A stretch of 64,000 nucleotides of DNA, taken from Calditrichota bacterium. Its GTDB lineage: Bacteria > CLD3. Each line of letters opens with the position of its first letter. Position 1 is the stretch's first letter. Location of the stretch: assembly GCA_008501735.1 (NCBI GenBank), contig QQUF01000053.1, positions 1 to 64,000 on the forward strand, given 5' to 3'. A program made the position numbers and the translations under genes. The notes beneath the pieces are model-generated. The model made no database searches, was not told where the DNA came from, and worked only from the letters and a program-made list of their open reading frames with translations. Positions 46,139-56,052 of the stretch are shown piece after piece.

Positions 46139-48478
46139 ATGGCACAATATGATTTAAATTTAATTGAAACCTTACGGTCGCTTGAAAAACGTTGGAAAGT
46201 AGTTGCTGCTTCAATTTTTATCATTGCAATCGCAGTTTGGTTTATGACCGAAGATCCTCCTCCTTATTACATCGCTTCTGCAAGTGTAAAAATTACTCAA
46301 TACAACACAATCACAAGTGCTGTATTGAAGGATAATTCTTTTGTTTCACGTAGGACGGATAATTTGGAAACCCACTCTAAGGTACTTTCGAGCAATAATT
46401 TGCTGATTTTACTTGCAAAAAAAATGGGTTACATAGAAAGAAATAAAACGGTTGAAGAAATTGCAGACAACCCAAAAGACCTTGAGCAAATTCGTAGAAT
46501 GAGAGAGATAATTTGGAATGAGAAAGAACCTAAAACTAATATTATCAAAATCTTCTCAAAATCTTTTGATAGAAAAGAATCAATAAAACTTGCTAATGGT
46601 TTAGCTGACATTTTTAAGCAATACAACATTGACGAAGCGAATAATCAAATCGTTGAGACTAGAAAATTTATTGAAACTCAAACAATAGATTTCAGAAAAA
46701 AACTTGACGAACAAGAAGGACAGATGAACACTTTCATCTCTGAGCACATTGATAACATCAGTTTAGGGGAAGATGAACTTTATGAAGTCCAAAAAGAACT
46801 CACACGAATCAATGCGATTATTAGTAGTCTCCTTCCACAGCTCCAACAACTTGAGTATCGTTTAAGTAGCGGAAACCTAAATTACATTGATTGGGTTACA
46901 GTTGACTTAGGTAATAACGATATGAGCCTTGAAATGCTCAATCAAGAAGTTTTGGGTTTACAGTTAAAGAAAATTCAGTTATTGATTTATCATAAACCAG
47001 AATCTCCTGAAGTCCTTGATTTGGAATACAGAATTAATACTTTAATCCAAAATATGGCAAAAGAATACAGGAGTATTTTTGATAATTTAGTCGAAAGACG
47101 TGAAGAACTTTTACTTAAACTTAACATCATTCCAGCAAATGATGCAGTCTTGCAAAAATTGAGACGTGAAACTAATCTTTTAAAAGATACTTATGCAAAA
47201 TTTAGAAATGAACTGCAATCTGCTTATATTCGTGAGTCGGAGAAAATAGTTGAAGTTTCGGTTCTTGAAGAGGCTGCTGACCCAACGGAAATTAAAGACA
47301 CTACTCGTTGGCAAAAAACATTTCTTGGAGCAATTGTAGGGCTGATCCTTGGTGTTGTTTTGGCTTATCTTTTTGAAACGTTTGATACGTCAATTGACAG
47401 AGTTGAAGATGTCGAAACTTACATTGGAGTTCCAGTTCTTGGAACGATTCCGCATATTAATGTTGAAGAGACAATTGAAAAAATGGTTGCAATGCATCCA
47501 GACTCCGAAACTAATAAGAACCTGAAGTACTACGCGAGTTTGGTAACTCATTACCAGCCCAAATCTGCTGTTTCAGAGAGTTATAGAAAAATTCGTACTA
47601 ACCTTGACTTTATCAAACTTCAAAGAGAAGGTAAAGTTTTTATGGTAACAAGTACGACTCTTGACGAAGGTAAAACTACTTCGATTGCAAATCTTGCGGT
47701 AACAATGGCTCAAATGGGGAACAAAACTTTATTGATATCTTGTGACTTTAGACGTCCAAGTGTTTACCGACTTTTCGGAATTGATAGAGAACCTGGGTTG
47801 ACTAATGTTTTGCTCGGAAATTATCAGTGGGAAGATGTTCTTCGTGGAATTACAGATGTTTTTATGGGTGATATGATTATGCTTGAAGAAGTAATTACCA
47901 ACCCTGGACTTGATAATTTAAATATAATTACTGGTGGAAGTATTCCTGCAAATCCATCTGAGCTTCTTGCTTCAAATGAGATGTCTAACTTTCTCGATAA
48001 AATGCGAGATGAGTTTGATATAATTTTGATTGATGCTCCTCCTGTTTTACCTGTAACTGATGCGGCAATTTTGGCTAACAAAGTTGATGGAATTATTATG
48101 GTTTACCAAGTAAGCAAAGCTGCAAGAACATCGTTGAAACGAGCCGTGAATCACTTACAGAACGTTAACGGAGATGTTTGGGGAGTAATTCTTAATGACG
48201 TTGCATCTGAAATCGGAATCTTCTCAGAAGACAAAGATTACTACACAAGATACTACACGGAAGCAACTCCAACCGATGATTCACTTGTCGGTCTGATTAC
48301 TTTCAAGGCAAAAGAAATCTATGGAAAAGTTCAGGGTAAATTCAAAGACAGTCAAGCCGAAGGTAAGATATCAGATGGCTCAGACAAGGTTCTTGGATTT
48401 TTCGATAAAATCTTTAGTCCTTTCCCTTCCAAAAAGAAAAAAGATTCAGAAGATGAAGATGACGAGTTTAAAGTTTAA
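46139..48478 (+). CDS. Polysaccharide co-polymerase with BY-kinase domain (Wzc-like)
   Basis: This 779-residue inner-membrane protein sets chain length and powers export of a capsule or exopolysaccharide. It has a Wzz domain with membrane segments near 20-36 and 396-412, a periplasmic coiled coil between them, and a C-terminal bacterial tyrosine kinase. The Walker A region STTLDEGKTT (505-514) keeps the lysine but lacks the usual proline. Walker A' is ISCDFRRP (D536) and Walker B is ILIDAPP (D632). A tyrosine cluster (Y701, Y702, Y705, Y706) is the likely autophosphorylation site. It lies 21 bases after the Wza-type lipoprotein gene, as expected for partners. Confidence 0.93.
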   Translation: MAQYDLNLIETLRSLEKRWKVVAASIFIIAIAVWFMTEDPPPYYIASASVKITQYNTITSAVLKDNSFVSRRTDNLETHSKVLSSNNLLILLAKKMGYIERNKTVEEIADNPKDLEQIRRMREIIWNEKEPKTNIIKIFSKSFDRKESIKLANGLADIFKQYNIDEANNQIVETRKFIETQTIDFRKKLDEQEGQMNTFISEHIDNISLGEDELYEVQKELTRINAIISSLLPQLQQLEYRLSSGNLNYIDWVTVDLGNNDMSLEMLNQEVLGLQLKKIQLLIYHKPESPEVLDLEYRINTLIQNMAKEYRSIFDNLVERREELLLKLNIIPANDAVLQKLRRETNLLKDTYAKFRNELQSAYIRESEKIVEVSVLEEAADPTEIKDTTRWQKTFLGAIVGLILGVVLAYLFETFDTSIDRVEDVETYIGVPVLGTIPHINVEETIEKMVAMHPDSETNKNLKYYASLVTHYQPKSAVSESYRKIRTNLDFIKLQREGKVFMVTSTTLDEGKTTSIANLAVTMAQMGNKTLLISCDFRRPSVYRLFGIDREPGLTNVLLGNYQWEDVLRGITDVFMGDMIMLEEVITNPGLDNLNIITGGSIPANPSELLASNEMSNFLDKMRDEFDIILIDAPPVLPVTDAAILANKVDGIIMVYQVSKAARTSLKRAVNHLQNVNGDVWGVILNDVASEIGIFSEDKDYYTRYYTEATPTDDSLVGLITFKAKEIYGKVQGKFKDSQAEGKISDGSDKVLGFFDKIFSPFPSKKKKDSEDEDDEFKV

Positions 48479-48490
48479 AAAAGTTATTTG

Positions 48491-50116
48491 ATGGATTTAA
48501 ACGAACTTGTCGGAAATGTTCCGGGTGGAATATATTTATTAATTTCACCCATTTTGGTTCTTTGCTTAATCACTTTCATTTTAATTAGATTAAAATCTTT
48601 TCAAACTCACTATCTCATTCTTGGCGGCTTAGTTGCCTGTTTAATTTGGGGATACAAATTTTATGAGTTGAGACAAGATTATCCGCCGACTCCAGACCCA
48701 AAACGCATTTTAGTTTTCCCTTTCAACAATTTTGAGCAAGATAAAAATTGGCTTCCTTTTGCTTTTTGGGAAAAAATAATCCGAGATTTAAACCGAAAAA
48801 CTGATAGAAATTGGATTGTTTACAATTCGGATTCGATTTTTGAATCTTTTGACTCAAGGTTTTTTGCTTCTCAAGATTACCGCAAAAAGTTTGCCGAACT
48901 TGTAGATGCTGACATTGTCGTTTACGGAATTTTAGTTCCAGATTCTTCCGAATATCTTGGAGAAATTTCTTTTAAAATCGTGGAAGGGACAGAAAAAGAT
49001 TTTGAGCCTTTTTTGCTTAACAAAAATAATTTTACAAAACTGACTGACGAGTTTGCTGAAAAAATTATTTCAGAAGCAAAAATTGAAAATGAAAATCCGA
49101 AATTTGAAGACGAAATTGAAAAATTTTATTCTTTACCTTTACCACTTGAAAGCTATTACCAAGCTAAAATTCTTTTTAAAGAAAATAAAATTGACTACGC
49201 AAAGACTTTAACAAATGAGCTTCTCCAAACCTTTCCGAATTTTCCTCCAGCTTTGATTTTACTTGGAGAAATAAATCTACAAATTACTTACAGAGATGTT
49301 CGAAAAGATCTTCGAGGAATGGATGTTTACTACAAAGAAGGCAGAACTATTCTGCGAAAACTTTTTGAGAAAGTACCAAATTCTTTGGATTACTGGTTCT
49401 TTAAAACACAATTCCATACGACCTACAAAGAATGGACGACAGTTGAAGAATATTTAAAATTGTTGTTTGAGAAAACTTTAAGTGACGCAAGATTTTATCG
49501 AATTTTGTACAATCTTGCTCCGTTTCGGTGGGAAAATTTTGAAAAGATAAGGGTTCACAACTACCCAGAAATTTTGGAAAAATTAGTTTTTCTTGACCCT
49601 GCTTCAATTAGCTACAGAATTCTTTTTACCGATTTTTACTTGGAAAAGAACCTGCTTGACGATTATCAAACGAATATTAAAAAGAGCCAAAAAATTATTG
49701 AAGAAGCGAGTCAACTTCGTTCAAATAATGTTCCGATTTTAATGCGTTTGGGAAAAGTTTACTTGCATAAAAATGAACTTGAAAAAGCACTTGAAAATTA
49801 CCACAACGTTGTTTCTTTAGATTCGACAATTTCAGATGCTTACTATAATTTGGGCATTGCTACTTTTCAAAAAAGAAGATTTAAGGAGTCGGAGAAGTTT
49901 TTATTAAAAGCCATTCAAATGACAAAACACTTGGATTCTTACTTTTATCTTGCAGCACTTTACAATGAAACCGAAGATAAGGAGAATGCTCTTAAAGCAA
50001 TAAATAAAAGAATTCTTTTAAGTCCAGGACCTTCTGACCTTTATATAGAAAATGCAAGACTTTATAAAGATCTAATTCTTTCTAAAAGTACAAAACCTAC
50101 CGAATTACCTTATTAA
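48491..50116 (+). CDS. Membrane-anchored TPR protein of the export cluster
   Basis: This 541-residue protein has two N-terminal membrane segments (about residues 13-55), then a domain starting KRILVFPFNNF that resembles the fold found before TPRs in adenylate-cyclase-like and TolB-like proteins. The C-terminal part holds several TPRs, for example AYYNLGIATFQKRRFKESEKF. A TTG lies one codon upstream, but the ATG is the more likely start. Its function is not known; position immediately after the Wzc-like gene (12 bases) and before the operon terminator suggests a scaffold in polysaccharide assembly. Confidence 0.75.
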   Translation: MDLNELVGNVPGGIYLLISPILVLCLITFILIRLKSFQTHYLILGGLVACLIWGYKFYELRQDYPPTPDPKRILVFPFNNFEQDKNWLPFAFWEKIIRDLNRKTDRNWIVYNSDSIFESFDSRFFASQDYRKKFAELVDADIVVYGILVPDSSEYLGEISFKIVEGTEKDFEPFLLNKNNFTKLTDEFAEKIISEAKIENENPKFEDEIEKFYSLPLPLESYYQAKILFKENKIDYAKTLTNELLQTFPNFPPALILLGEINLQITYRDVRKDLRGMDVYYKEGRTILRKLFEKVPNSLDYWFFKTQFHTTYKEWTTVEEYLKLLFEKTLSDARFYRILYNLAPFRWENFEKIRVHNYPEILEKLVFLDPASISYRILFTDFYLEKNLLDDYQTNIKKSQKIIEEASQLRSNNVPILMRLGKVYLHKNELEKALENYHNVVSLDSTISDAYYNLGIATFQKRRFKESEKFLLKAIQMTKHLDSYFYLAALYNETEDKENALKAINKRILLSPGPSDLYIENARLYKDLILSKSTKPTELPY

Positions 50117-50238
50117 AATTCTTCTTTTTATTTAGTTCTGACAAGATAAAACTAATTATAAAGAAGAATCTTAAGCCCCAATTCTAAATTATTTAAAAAG
50201 TTGCTTCTTAATAAAAAAAATATTATTTTATTGGGCTT

Positions 50239-50273
50239 AAAAGTGGACACTCTCTCAAAAGTCCACTTTTTTT
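50239..50273 (+). terminator. Terminator of the polysaccharide export operon
   Basis: A 10-bp perfect stem (AAAAGTGGAC / GTCCACTTTT) with a twelve-base loop runs straight into a T run. It separates the TPR gene from the rimP operon. Confidence 0.9.
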
Positions 50274-50297
50274 GTTTGTAAAAAACAGGAAAACAAA

Positions 50298-50741
50298 ATG
50301 GAAGAAATTAGAAACTTTCTTGAAAGTAATTTAAATGAAGAAAGTGGTCTATTTTTAGTAGAATTTAATTTTCTCAAAAGTAATAGATTGCTGAAAATTT
50401 TTATCGATTCTGTCAAAGGTGTAACCATTGACGATTGTGCAAAGATTGCCCGCAAATTATCTGCTTTTATTGACGAAAATGAGAACTTAGTCCCACAGGG
50501 TTTTAAGTTTGAAGTCTCGTCTCCAGGGATTGAATATCCTTTGTCTCTTCCATTTCAATTTGAAAAAAATATTGGTCGAAATGTAAGTTTGAAATTTAAA
50601 GAAGATGATGAATTGCAGATTATCACAAATCTTAAATTGACTGATTTTAAAAACGGAAAAGCATTTTTTCAGACCAAAAAGAAAGAATTTGTTTTAGGCT
50701 TAGAAGAAATAGTCGAAGCAAAAGTAATTGTTGAATTTTAA
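50298..50741 (+). CDS. rimP: Ribosome maturation factor RimP
   Basis: This 147-residue protein is RimP, needed for 30S subunit maturation. Characteristic segments are LLKIFIDSVKGVTIDDCAKIAR in the N-terminal domain and the FEVSSPGIEYPLSLPFQF motif leading into the Sm-like C-terminal domain. It is the first gene of the conserved rimP-nusA-infB-rbfA-truB-ribF run, 21 bases before nusA. GGAAAA precedes the ATG. Confidence 0.92.
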   Translation: MEEIRNFLESNLNEESGLFLVEFNFLKSNRLLKIFIDSVKGVTIDDCAKIARKLSAFIDENENLVPQGFKFEVSSPGIEYPLSLPFQFEKNIGRNVSLKFKEDDELQIITNLKLTDFKNGKAFFQTKKKEFVLGLEEIVEAKVIVEF

Positions 50742-50762
50742 TGTTTTAAGGATAAGAATTAA

Positions 50763-52115
50763 ATGAACGCTGAAATTTTTGATGCAGTTAACGCAATTGC
50801 AAGAGAAAAAAATATTGGTAAAGATAAGATTAGCGAAATCATCAAAGAGATTTTTATGACATTGATAAAAAATCGCTACAGATTTCCAGATACTTTTGAT
50901 GTAATCGTAAACCCTGAAAAGGGCGAAGTTGAGATTTTTCAAGAAATGGAAGTTGTTGAAGAAGTGATGGACCCAGAATGGGAAATTGGACTTGAAACCG
51001 CACAAAAAGATGATCCAGATTATGAAGAAGGTGATACTTACGTAAAATTTGTTGACCCAAGTTCTTTCGGAAGAAGAGAAATTATTAAGGCTAAACAAGC
51101 ACTTAAACAAAAAATCCGTGACATTGAAAAAGAATTAATTGCTGAAGAATATCAAAGAAGAGTCGGTGAAATTATTGTTGCCGATGTAAGCCAAGTGAAA
51201 CACAGTAAAGTAATTTTGAATTACGATAAAATTGAAGCTGTTTTGCCTGAAAGTGAGCAGATTCAAAATGAAAGAATGAAACGAGGTCAATCACTTCGTT
51301 GTGTAATTCTCCGTGTTGATGAAACTCCAAGAGGTCCAGAAATAATTGTTTCAAGAACTGATAATTCATTTTTGATTAGACTTTTTGAACTCGAAGTTCC
51401 TGAAATTCTTGATGGGATTATCGAAATTAGAGGAGTTGCAAGAGAACCAGGAATGAGAGCGAAAATTGCTGTTGAGTCAACTGACAGAAGAATTGACCCT
51501 GTTGGAGCTTGCGTTGGACAACGTGGTGTAAGAATTCAATCAATTGTTCGTGAACTAAACGGTGAGAAAATTGACATCGTGCCTTGGGACGCAGACATTA
51601 CAAAATTTATCTCAAATTCTATGGGAGCTGCAAAACCAATTGACGTAAGAGTTAGCACTCAAACGAGAGAAGCAATTGTAGTCGTAGAAGATGACAACGT
51701 TGCAGTTGCAATTGGTAAGAATCGCCAAAACGTTGATTTAGCTTCCAAACTAACAGGCTTTGATATTTCAATTCAATCAACTTCTGAACGTAAGAAAACT
51801 CTCAAACTTGAAATTCCTGATGAAAGAGAAATTCTTGAAAGTTTTGATGCTGTCGGTGACGATGAATTTGACGAATTTGGAGGAGAAGTTCAGGATGAAG
51901 AATATTACGAAGATATTTATTTAAAAGACATCGAAGGTCTTGATGCTGATTCTGTTCAGAGACTTTTGGAGCACGAGATTGAAACGATTGACGATGTTTT
52001 AAATTACACTAAAGAAAAGTTTGTTGATTTAGGGGTTTTAAGCGAAGAAGATGCCGAAAAAATCTATGATGCAATTGATGAACTTTACGGTGATTTTGAT
52101 GAGGAAGACTACTAA
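50763..52115 (+). CDS. nusA: Transcription termination/antitermination factor NusA
   Basis: This 450-residue protein binds RNA polymerase and nascent RNA to control pausing, termination and antitermination. It has the N-terminal RNA-polymerase-binding domain (AIAREKNIGKDKI), an S1 domain (about residues 135-200), two KH domains (around DPVGACVGQRGVRIQSI and VAVAIGKNRQNVDLA) and a short C-terminal helix-hairpin-helix region (LKDIEGLDADSVQRLLEHEI). Position after rimP and before infB is canonical. AAGGAT precedes the ATG. Confidence 0.96.
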   Translation: MNAEIFDAVNAIAREKNIGKDKISEIIKEIFMTLIKNRYRFPDTFDVIVNPEKGEVEIFQEMEVVEEVMDPEWEIGLETAQKDDPDYEEGDTYVKFVDPSSFGRREIIKAKQALKQKIRDIEKELIAEEYQRRVGEIIVADVSQVKHSKVILNYDKIEAVLPESEQIQNERMKRGQSLRCVILRVDETPRGPEIIVSRTDNSFLIRLFELEVPEILDGIIEIRGVAREPGMRAKIAVESTDRRIDPVGACVGQRGVRIQSIVRELNGEKIDIVPWDADITKFISNSMGAAKPIDVRVSTQTREAIVVVEDDNVAVAIGKNRQNVDLASKLTGFDISIQSTSERKKTLKLEIPDEREILESFDAVGDDEFDEFGGEVQDEEYYEDIYLKDIEGLDADSVQRLLEHEIETIDDVLNYTKEKFVDLGVLSEEDAEKIYDAIDELYGDFDEEDY

Positions 52116-52172
52116 AACTTAGTCTCTTCAATTAACTTTTATTTGATTTTAGTAAATTTTACAGGAGCATAA

Positions 52173-54947
52173 ATGCCCGAAAAAGTAAAAAAAATAAGAC
52201 TGTTTAAATTAGCAAAAGAGTTTAACGTCGGACACGAAACTCTCTTTGAACAATTAAGTGGCTTCGGTTTCGAAGACCTTAAAATCAATTCAGCAATTGA
52301 GTTCAATGAGAAATTGGAAGACACTTTACGCAAACTCGCTACTACTAATTCAGTAGATTACGATTCTCTATCTTTTGTGAAAAAGACAAAGTCTCCTGAC
52401 GCAAAATCGGAAGAAGCTCCAAAGCTTGAGGAAAAACAAAGTAGTCGCTACGATAAAATTTTGAAACAAGTCCACGAGCAGGCAATAAAGTTCAAAGAAG
52501 AGACAGACATTCAACCAAAATCTTCCCCAAAAACAGCACGTAAAAAAGTTCAAGAACCTAAAAAGGAAACTCCTAAAAAAACTGAAATTTCTAAACCAGT
52601 TCAGGAAGAAACAAAACAAAGAACTACGAAAACGGAAGTAGAAACGAAAAAAACAGAGCGTTTTAGCCAGTCTGAGGAATACAAAAAGGAAAGAGAAAGT
52701 CGAAGAGCTAAAACTGAAAACCCAAAACGCCAAAAACGTGTTGAAGGTAAAAGAGAAGAAATTCAGAAAAAAGAATACCGTCCTGCTGAAAGAAATTCCG
52801 AAAGACCAAGAAGAACCGATTCAAGGCAATCTGAACAAGACCAAATTCCATCTGGGGTTCCTCCTGAGTCAGCAAAACCTATTACTCGTACATTTGGAAA
52901 TAAAAAAGACGATAAATTTAAAGACTCTACAGATGCGAAACCGAAAACTGGATTTAGAAAAGATAAAGAGAAAGGTCGTAACTTTAAATTTGCAAGTACA
53001 GCAGCAGCTTTAGAAGCGAGTGAGTCTGCTGGAAGACGTAAGAAGAGAAAGAAAAAAAATAAAGTTGACCAAGCTAACGTTTCTGCAAACATTAAAGAAA
53101 CATTGGCAAGAATGAGCGATACTTCTAAGCGTAAAAAACATAAAAAAGAAGTAAAATCTGTAGAAGAGGGTATCGAACAAGAGGAAAATGTAATTCGCGT
53201 TAGTGAATTTATTTCAGCTTCTGAGTTAGCTGCAATTATGGAAGTTGACGTAACTGAAATTATCACAAAATGTTTTTCTTTAGGTTTGATGATTACAATC
53301 AACCAAAGACTTGACCTTGATACGATTACTTTGCTCGCTGATGAATTTGGATACAAAGTCGAAACAATGGAAGAATATGAAGTCGGCGAAGTTTTTGAAG
53401 AAGAGGAAGAAGAAGATGAAAGTCTTTTAGAAGATAGACCACCAATTGTTACAGTAATGGGTCATGTTGACCACGGGAAAACTTCTTTGCTTGACTATGT
53501 TAGAAAAGCAAATGTTGTAGCTGGTGAAGCAGGTGGAATTACGCAACATATTGGAGCTTATGAAGTGGAAATGGCTGATGGTCATAACATTACTTTCTTA
53601 GATACTCCAGGACACGAAGCGTTTACGGCAATGCGTTCAAGAGGTGCTCAAGTAACTGACATTGTAATTTTAATTGTTGCTGCTGATGATTCTGTGATGC
53701 CACAAACTGTGGAAGCAATTCATCACGCACAAGCTGCGAATGTTCCAATAGTAATTGCAATTAATAAAATCGATAAAGAAGGTGCGAACCCAGAAAAGAT
53801 TAAAACACAACTTTCTGAAAAAGGTCTTTTAGTCGAAGAATGGGGTGGAAAATATCAAGCACAGGAAATTTCAGCAAAATCAGGTTTGAATGTTGACAAG
53901 CTCCTCGAACTTGTTGCTCTTGAAGCAGAAGTTATGGAACTCAAAGCGAATCCAACTAAACGTGCCCAAGGAATTGTAATTGAAGCTGAACTTGATAAAG
54001 GTCGTGGACCTGTTGCAACTGTTTTGATTACTAACGGAACTTTAAAGATTCAAGATTCTTTTGTCTGTGGTGCGATTGCAGGAAGAGTTAGAGCAATGCT
54101 TGATGAACGTGGAAATACTGTTACAACAGCTCCTCCTTCTACTCCTGTTCAGATTCTTGGTTTCGAAGGTGTCCCACAAGCTGGTGATAAATTCGATGTT
54201 ATGCCTTCTGATAGAGAAGCAAGAGAAATTGCTACCAAAAGAAATCAACTAAGACGTGAACGCCAGTATCATCAAAATAAAATTGTAGTAAGTCTTGATG
54301 AGATATCACAAAAAATTAAGCTCGGAATGATTAGAGAACTTCCAATTATCATTAAAGGTGATGTTGACGGCTCTGTTGAGGCTTTAGCTGACTCTTTACA
54401 AAAAATCAGCACAGATGAAGTTGCAGTTAAAATTATTCACAAAGGCGTTGGTGTGATTACCGAAGCAGATGTTTTACTTGCCTCAACTTCTGGTGCAATT
54501 ATTATTGGTTTCCAAGTTAGACCGAATGTAAAAGCTCGTGAAGTTTCAATGCGTGACCAAGTTGATATTAGGCTTTACAGAATTATTTACGATGCAATCA
54601 GTGAAGTTAAAACTGCTCTTGAAGGTCTTCTTGCACCAACGCAAAAAGAAGAAATTCTCGGTTTTGTAGAAATTAGAGATACTTTCAAAGTACCTAAAAT
54701 TGGGACAATTGCAGGTTGTCACGTGATGAGCGGAAAAGTAAATCGAAATTCCAAAATCAGAGTTGTACGTAACGACGCAGAAATTTACGATGGAACAATC
54801 TCTTCGCTTAAACGATTTAAAGATGACGTGAAAGAAGTTGCTACAGGCTTTGAGTGCGGAATTGGAATTGCGAATTTTGACGACGTAAAACCTGGCGATG
54901 TTTTGGAAGTTTACCATATCATTGAAATTAAAAGAAAACTTACTTAG
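52173..54947 (+). CDS. infB: Translation initiation factor IF-2
   Basis: This 924-residue GTPase brings initiator tRNA to the ribosome. The N-terminus has an IF2-N-like module (IRLFKLAKEFNVGHETLFEQ), then a long lysine/glutamate-rich linker (about 75-325) and a second IF2-N module (IRVSEFISASELAAIMEVDV). The G domain shows GHVDHGKTS, DTPGHEAF and NKID, followed by domains II-IV. CAGGAG lies 7 bases upstream of the ATG. The charged linker produces long antisense reading frames that are not genes. Confidence 0.97.
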   Translation: MPEKVKKIRLFKLAKEFNVGHETLFEQLSGFGFEDLKINSAIEFNEKLEDTLRKLATTNSVDYDSLSFVKKTKSPDAKSEEAPKLEEKQSSRYDKILKQVHEQAIKFKEETDIQPKSSPKTARKKVQEPKKETPKKTEISKPVQEETKQRTTKTEVETKKTERFSQSEEYKKERESRRAKTENPKRQKRVEGKREEIQKKEYRPAERNSERPRRTDSRQSEQDQIPSGVPPESAKPITRTFGNKKDDKFKDSTDAKPKTGFRKDKEKGRNFKFASTAAALEASESAGRRKKRKKKNKVDQANVSANIKETLARMSDTSKRKKHKKEVKSVEEGIEQEENVIRVSEFISASELAAIMEVDVTEIITKCFSLGLMITINQRLDLDTITLLADEFGYKVETMEEYEVGEVFEEEEEEDESLLEDRPPIVTVMGHVDHGKTSLLDYVRKANVVAGEAGGITQHIGAYEVEMADGHNITFLDTPGHEAFTAMRSRGAQVTDIVILIVAADDSVMPQTVEAIHHAQAANVPIVIAINKIDKEGANPEKIKTQLSEKGLLVEEWGGKYQAQEISAKSGLNVDKLLELVALEAEVMELKANPTKRAQGIVIEAELDKGRGPVATVLITNGTLKIQDSFVCGAIAGRVRAMLDERGNTVTTAPPSTPVQILGFEGVPQAGDKFDVMPSDREAREIATKRNQLRRERQYHQNKIVVSLDEISQKIKLGMIRELPIIIKGDVDGSVEALADSLQKISTDEVAVKIIHKGVGVITEADVLLASTSGAIIIGFQVRPNVKAREVSMRDQVDIRLYRIIYDAISEVKTALEGLLAPTQKEEILGFVEIRDTFKVPKIGTIAGCHVMSGKVNRNSKIRVVRNDAEIYDGTISSLKRFKDDVKEVATGFECGIGIANFDDVKPGDVLEVYHIIEIKRKLT

Positions 54948-54962
54948 ACTGAAAAAGAACTT

Positions 54963-55328
54963 GTGGATAACATAAAAAAAGCACGTGCAGAAAATACCTT
55001 TTTGAGGGAAATTACTGCCATAATTCGTGAAAGAGTAAGTGACCCCGATGTTGGTTTTGTAACTATTCTCAGGGTGAAGATTAGCAAAGATGGAAAATTT
55101 GCCAAAATCTATTACAATGCACTTGGAGACGATAAATCTCGTAGGAAAACTCAAAAAGCCTTAACTCGTTGTGCAAAATTTATTCAGTTTGAAATCGGTA
55201 AAAAAATTCGTGCGAGAAACATTCCACACCTAAGTTTTTTTCTTGATAGGAATTTAGATTATGCGATGAGAATGGAAGAAATTTTTAACAAAAATATAAA
55301 AGAAGATTCCGAAGACTCGGATAACTAA
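54963..55328 (+). CDS. rbfA: Ribosome-binding factor A
   Basis: This 121-residue KH-fold protein helps mature the 16S rRNA 5' end and cold adaptation. It shows FLREITAIIRERVSDPDVGFVTI, VSKD-like VKISKDGKFAKIYY and the C-terminal RARNIPHLSFFLDRNLDYAMRMEEIF segment typical of RbfA. The start is GTG, 15 bases after the infB stop. An acidic tail closes the chain. No DHH-family nrnA gene is found between it and truB. Confidence 0.93.
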   Translation: MDNIKKARAENTFLREITAIIRERVSDPDVGFVTILRVKISKDGKFAKIYYNALGDDKSRRKTQKALTRCAKFIQFEIGKKIRARNIPHLSFFLDRNLDYAMRMEEIFNKNIKEDSEDSDN

Positions 55329-55365
55329 AACTTTCTATTTTTTCAAACTCAAGGAAATTTCAAGT

Positions 55366-56052
55366 TTGTCAGACTATGCCAACGGAAGAACTCTAAATAT
55401 TTACAAACCTGAAAATTGGACTTCTTTTGATGTTGTTGCCAAACTTAGAAATATTCTAAGAATCAAAAAGATTGGCCACGCAGGAACTCTCGACCCTTTT
55501 GCAACAGGAGTTCTTGTTGTCTGCACAGGAAAAGCAACCAAACAAATTAATACATTCGTTGACACTAAAAAGGAGTACGTCGGGACAGTCGAATTCGGCA
55601 AAACAACTGACTCTTTTGATGTAACGGGAAAAATTACGAGTGAGTCTTCAACGGAAGAATTGACTTTAGAAAAGATTCAAGAAATTTTACCTGAATTTAG
55701 AGGTGAGATTCTCCAAACTCCGCCAATGTTTTCCGCAAAAAAGATTAAAGGTAAAAGACTTTACAAACTTGCTAGAAAAGGAATCGAAGTTGAAAGACCA
55801 CCTGTGCAAATCACGATTTTCGAACTTGAAATCTTAGAAGCAAATCTGCCTTTTGTAACTTTTAAAGTTGTTTGCTCAAAAGGAACTTACATTCGTGCTT
55901 TAGCAGACGATATTGGAAAAAGATTAGGCTGCGGGGCTTACTTACAAAAATTAGTTCGTACTAAAGTAGGCGATTTTAGGGTTGAGGATAGCATTACAAT
56001 CGAAAGTTTAATCGAACAGGTAAAAGATGAAAATTCTAAAGAATCTGTCTGA
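55366..56052 (+). CDS. truB: tRNA pseudouridine(55) synthase TruB
   Basis: This 228-residue enzyme makes pseudouridine-55 in the T loop of tRNAs. The catalytic motif is GHAGTLDPFATGVL with Asp43; VGTVEFGKTTDSFD and the CSKGTYIRALADDIG motif are also present. It is somewhat short because the C-terminal PUA-like domain is missing. The start is TTG with AAGGAA upstream. Its end overlaps ribF by 26 bases, so the two are translationally coupled. Confidence 0.94.
   Translation: MSDYANGRTLNIYKPENWTSFDVVAKLRNILRIKKIGHAGTLDPFATGVLVVCTGKATKQINTFVDTKKEYVGTVEFGKTTDSFDVTGKITSESSTEELTLEKIQEILPEFRGEILQTPPMFSAKKIKGKRLYKLARKGIEVERPPVQITIFELEILEANLPFVTFKVVCSKGTYIRALADDIGKRLGCGAYLQKLVRTKVGDFRVEDSITIESLIEQVKDENSKESV

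Noticed and set aside
52763-53356. Long minus-strand reading frame inside infB
   Set aside because: It is antisense to the lysine/glutamate-rich IF-2 linker, which rarely gives stops on the other strand; no ribosome site and no protein family features.
54546-55154. Long minus-strand reading frame across the infB end and rbfA
   Set aside because: It is antisense to two certain genes, with Phe/Asn-rich low-complexity translation.
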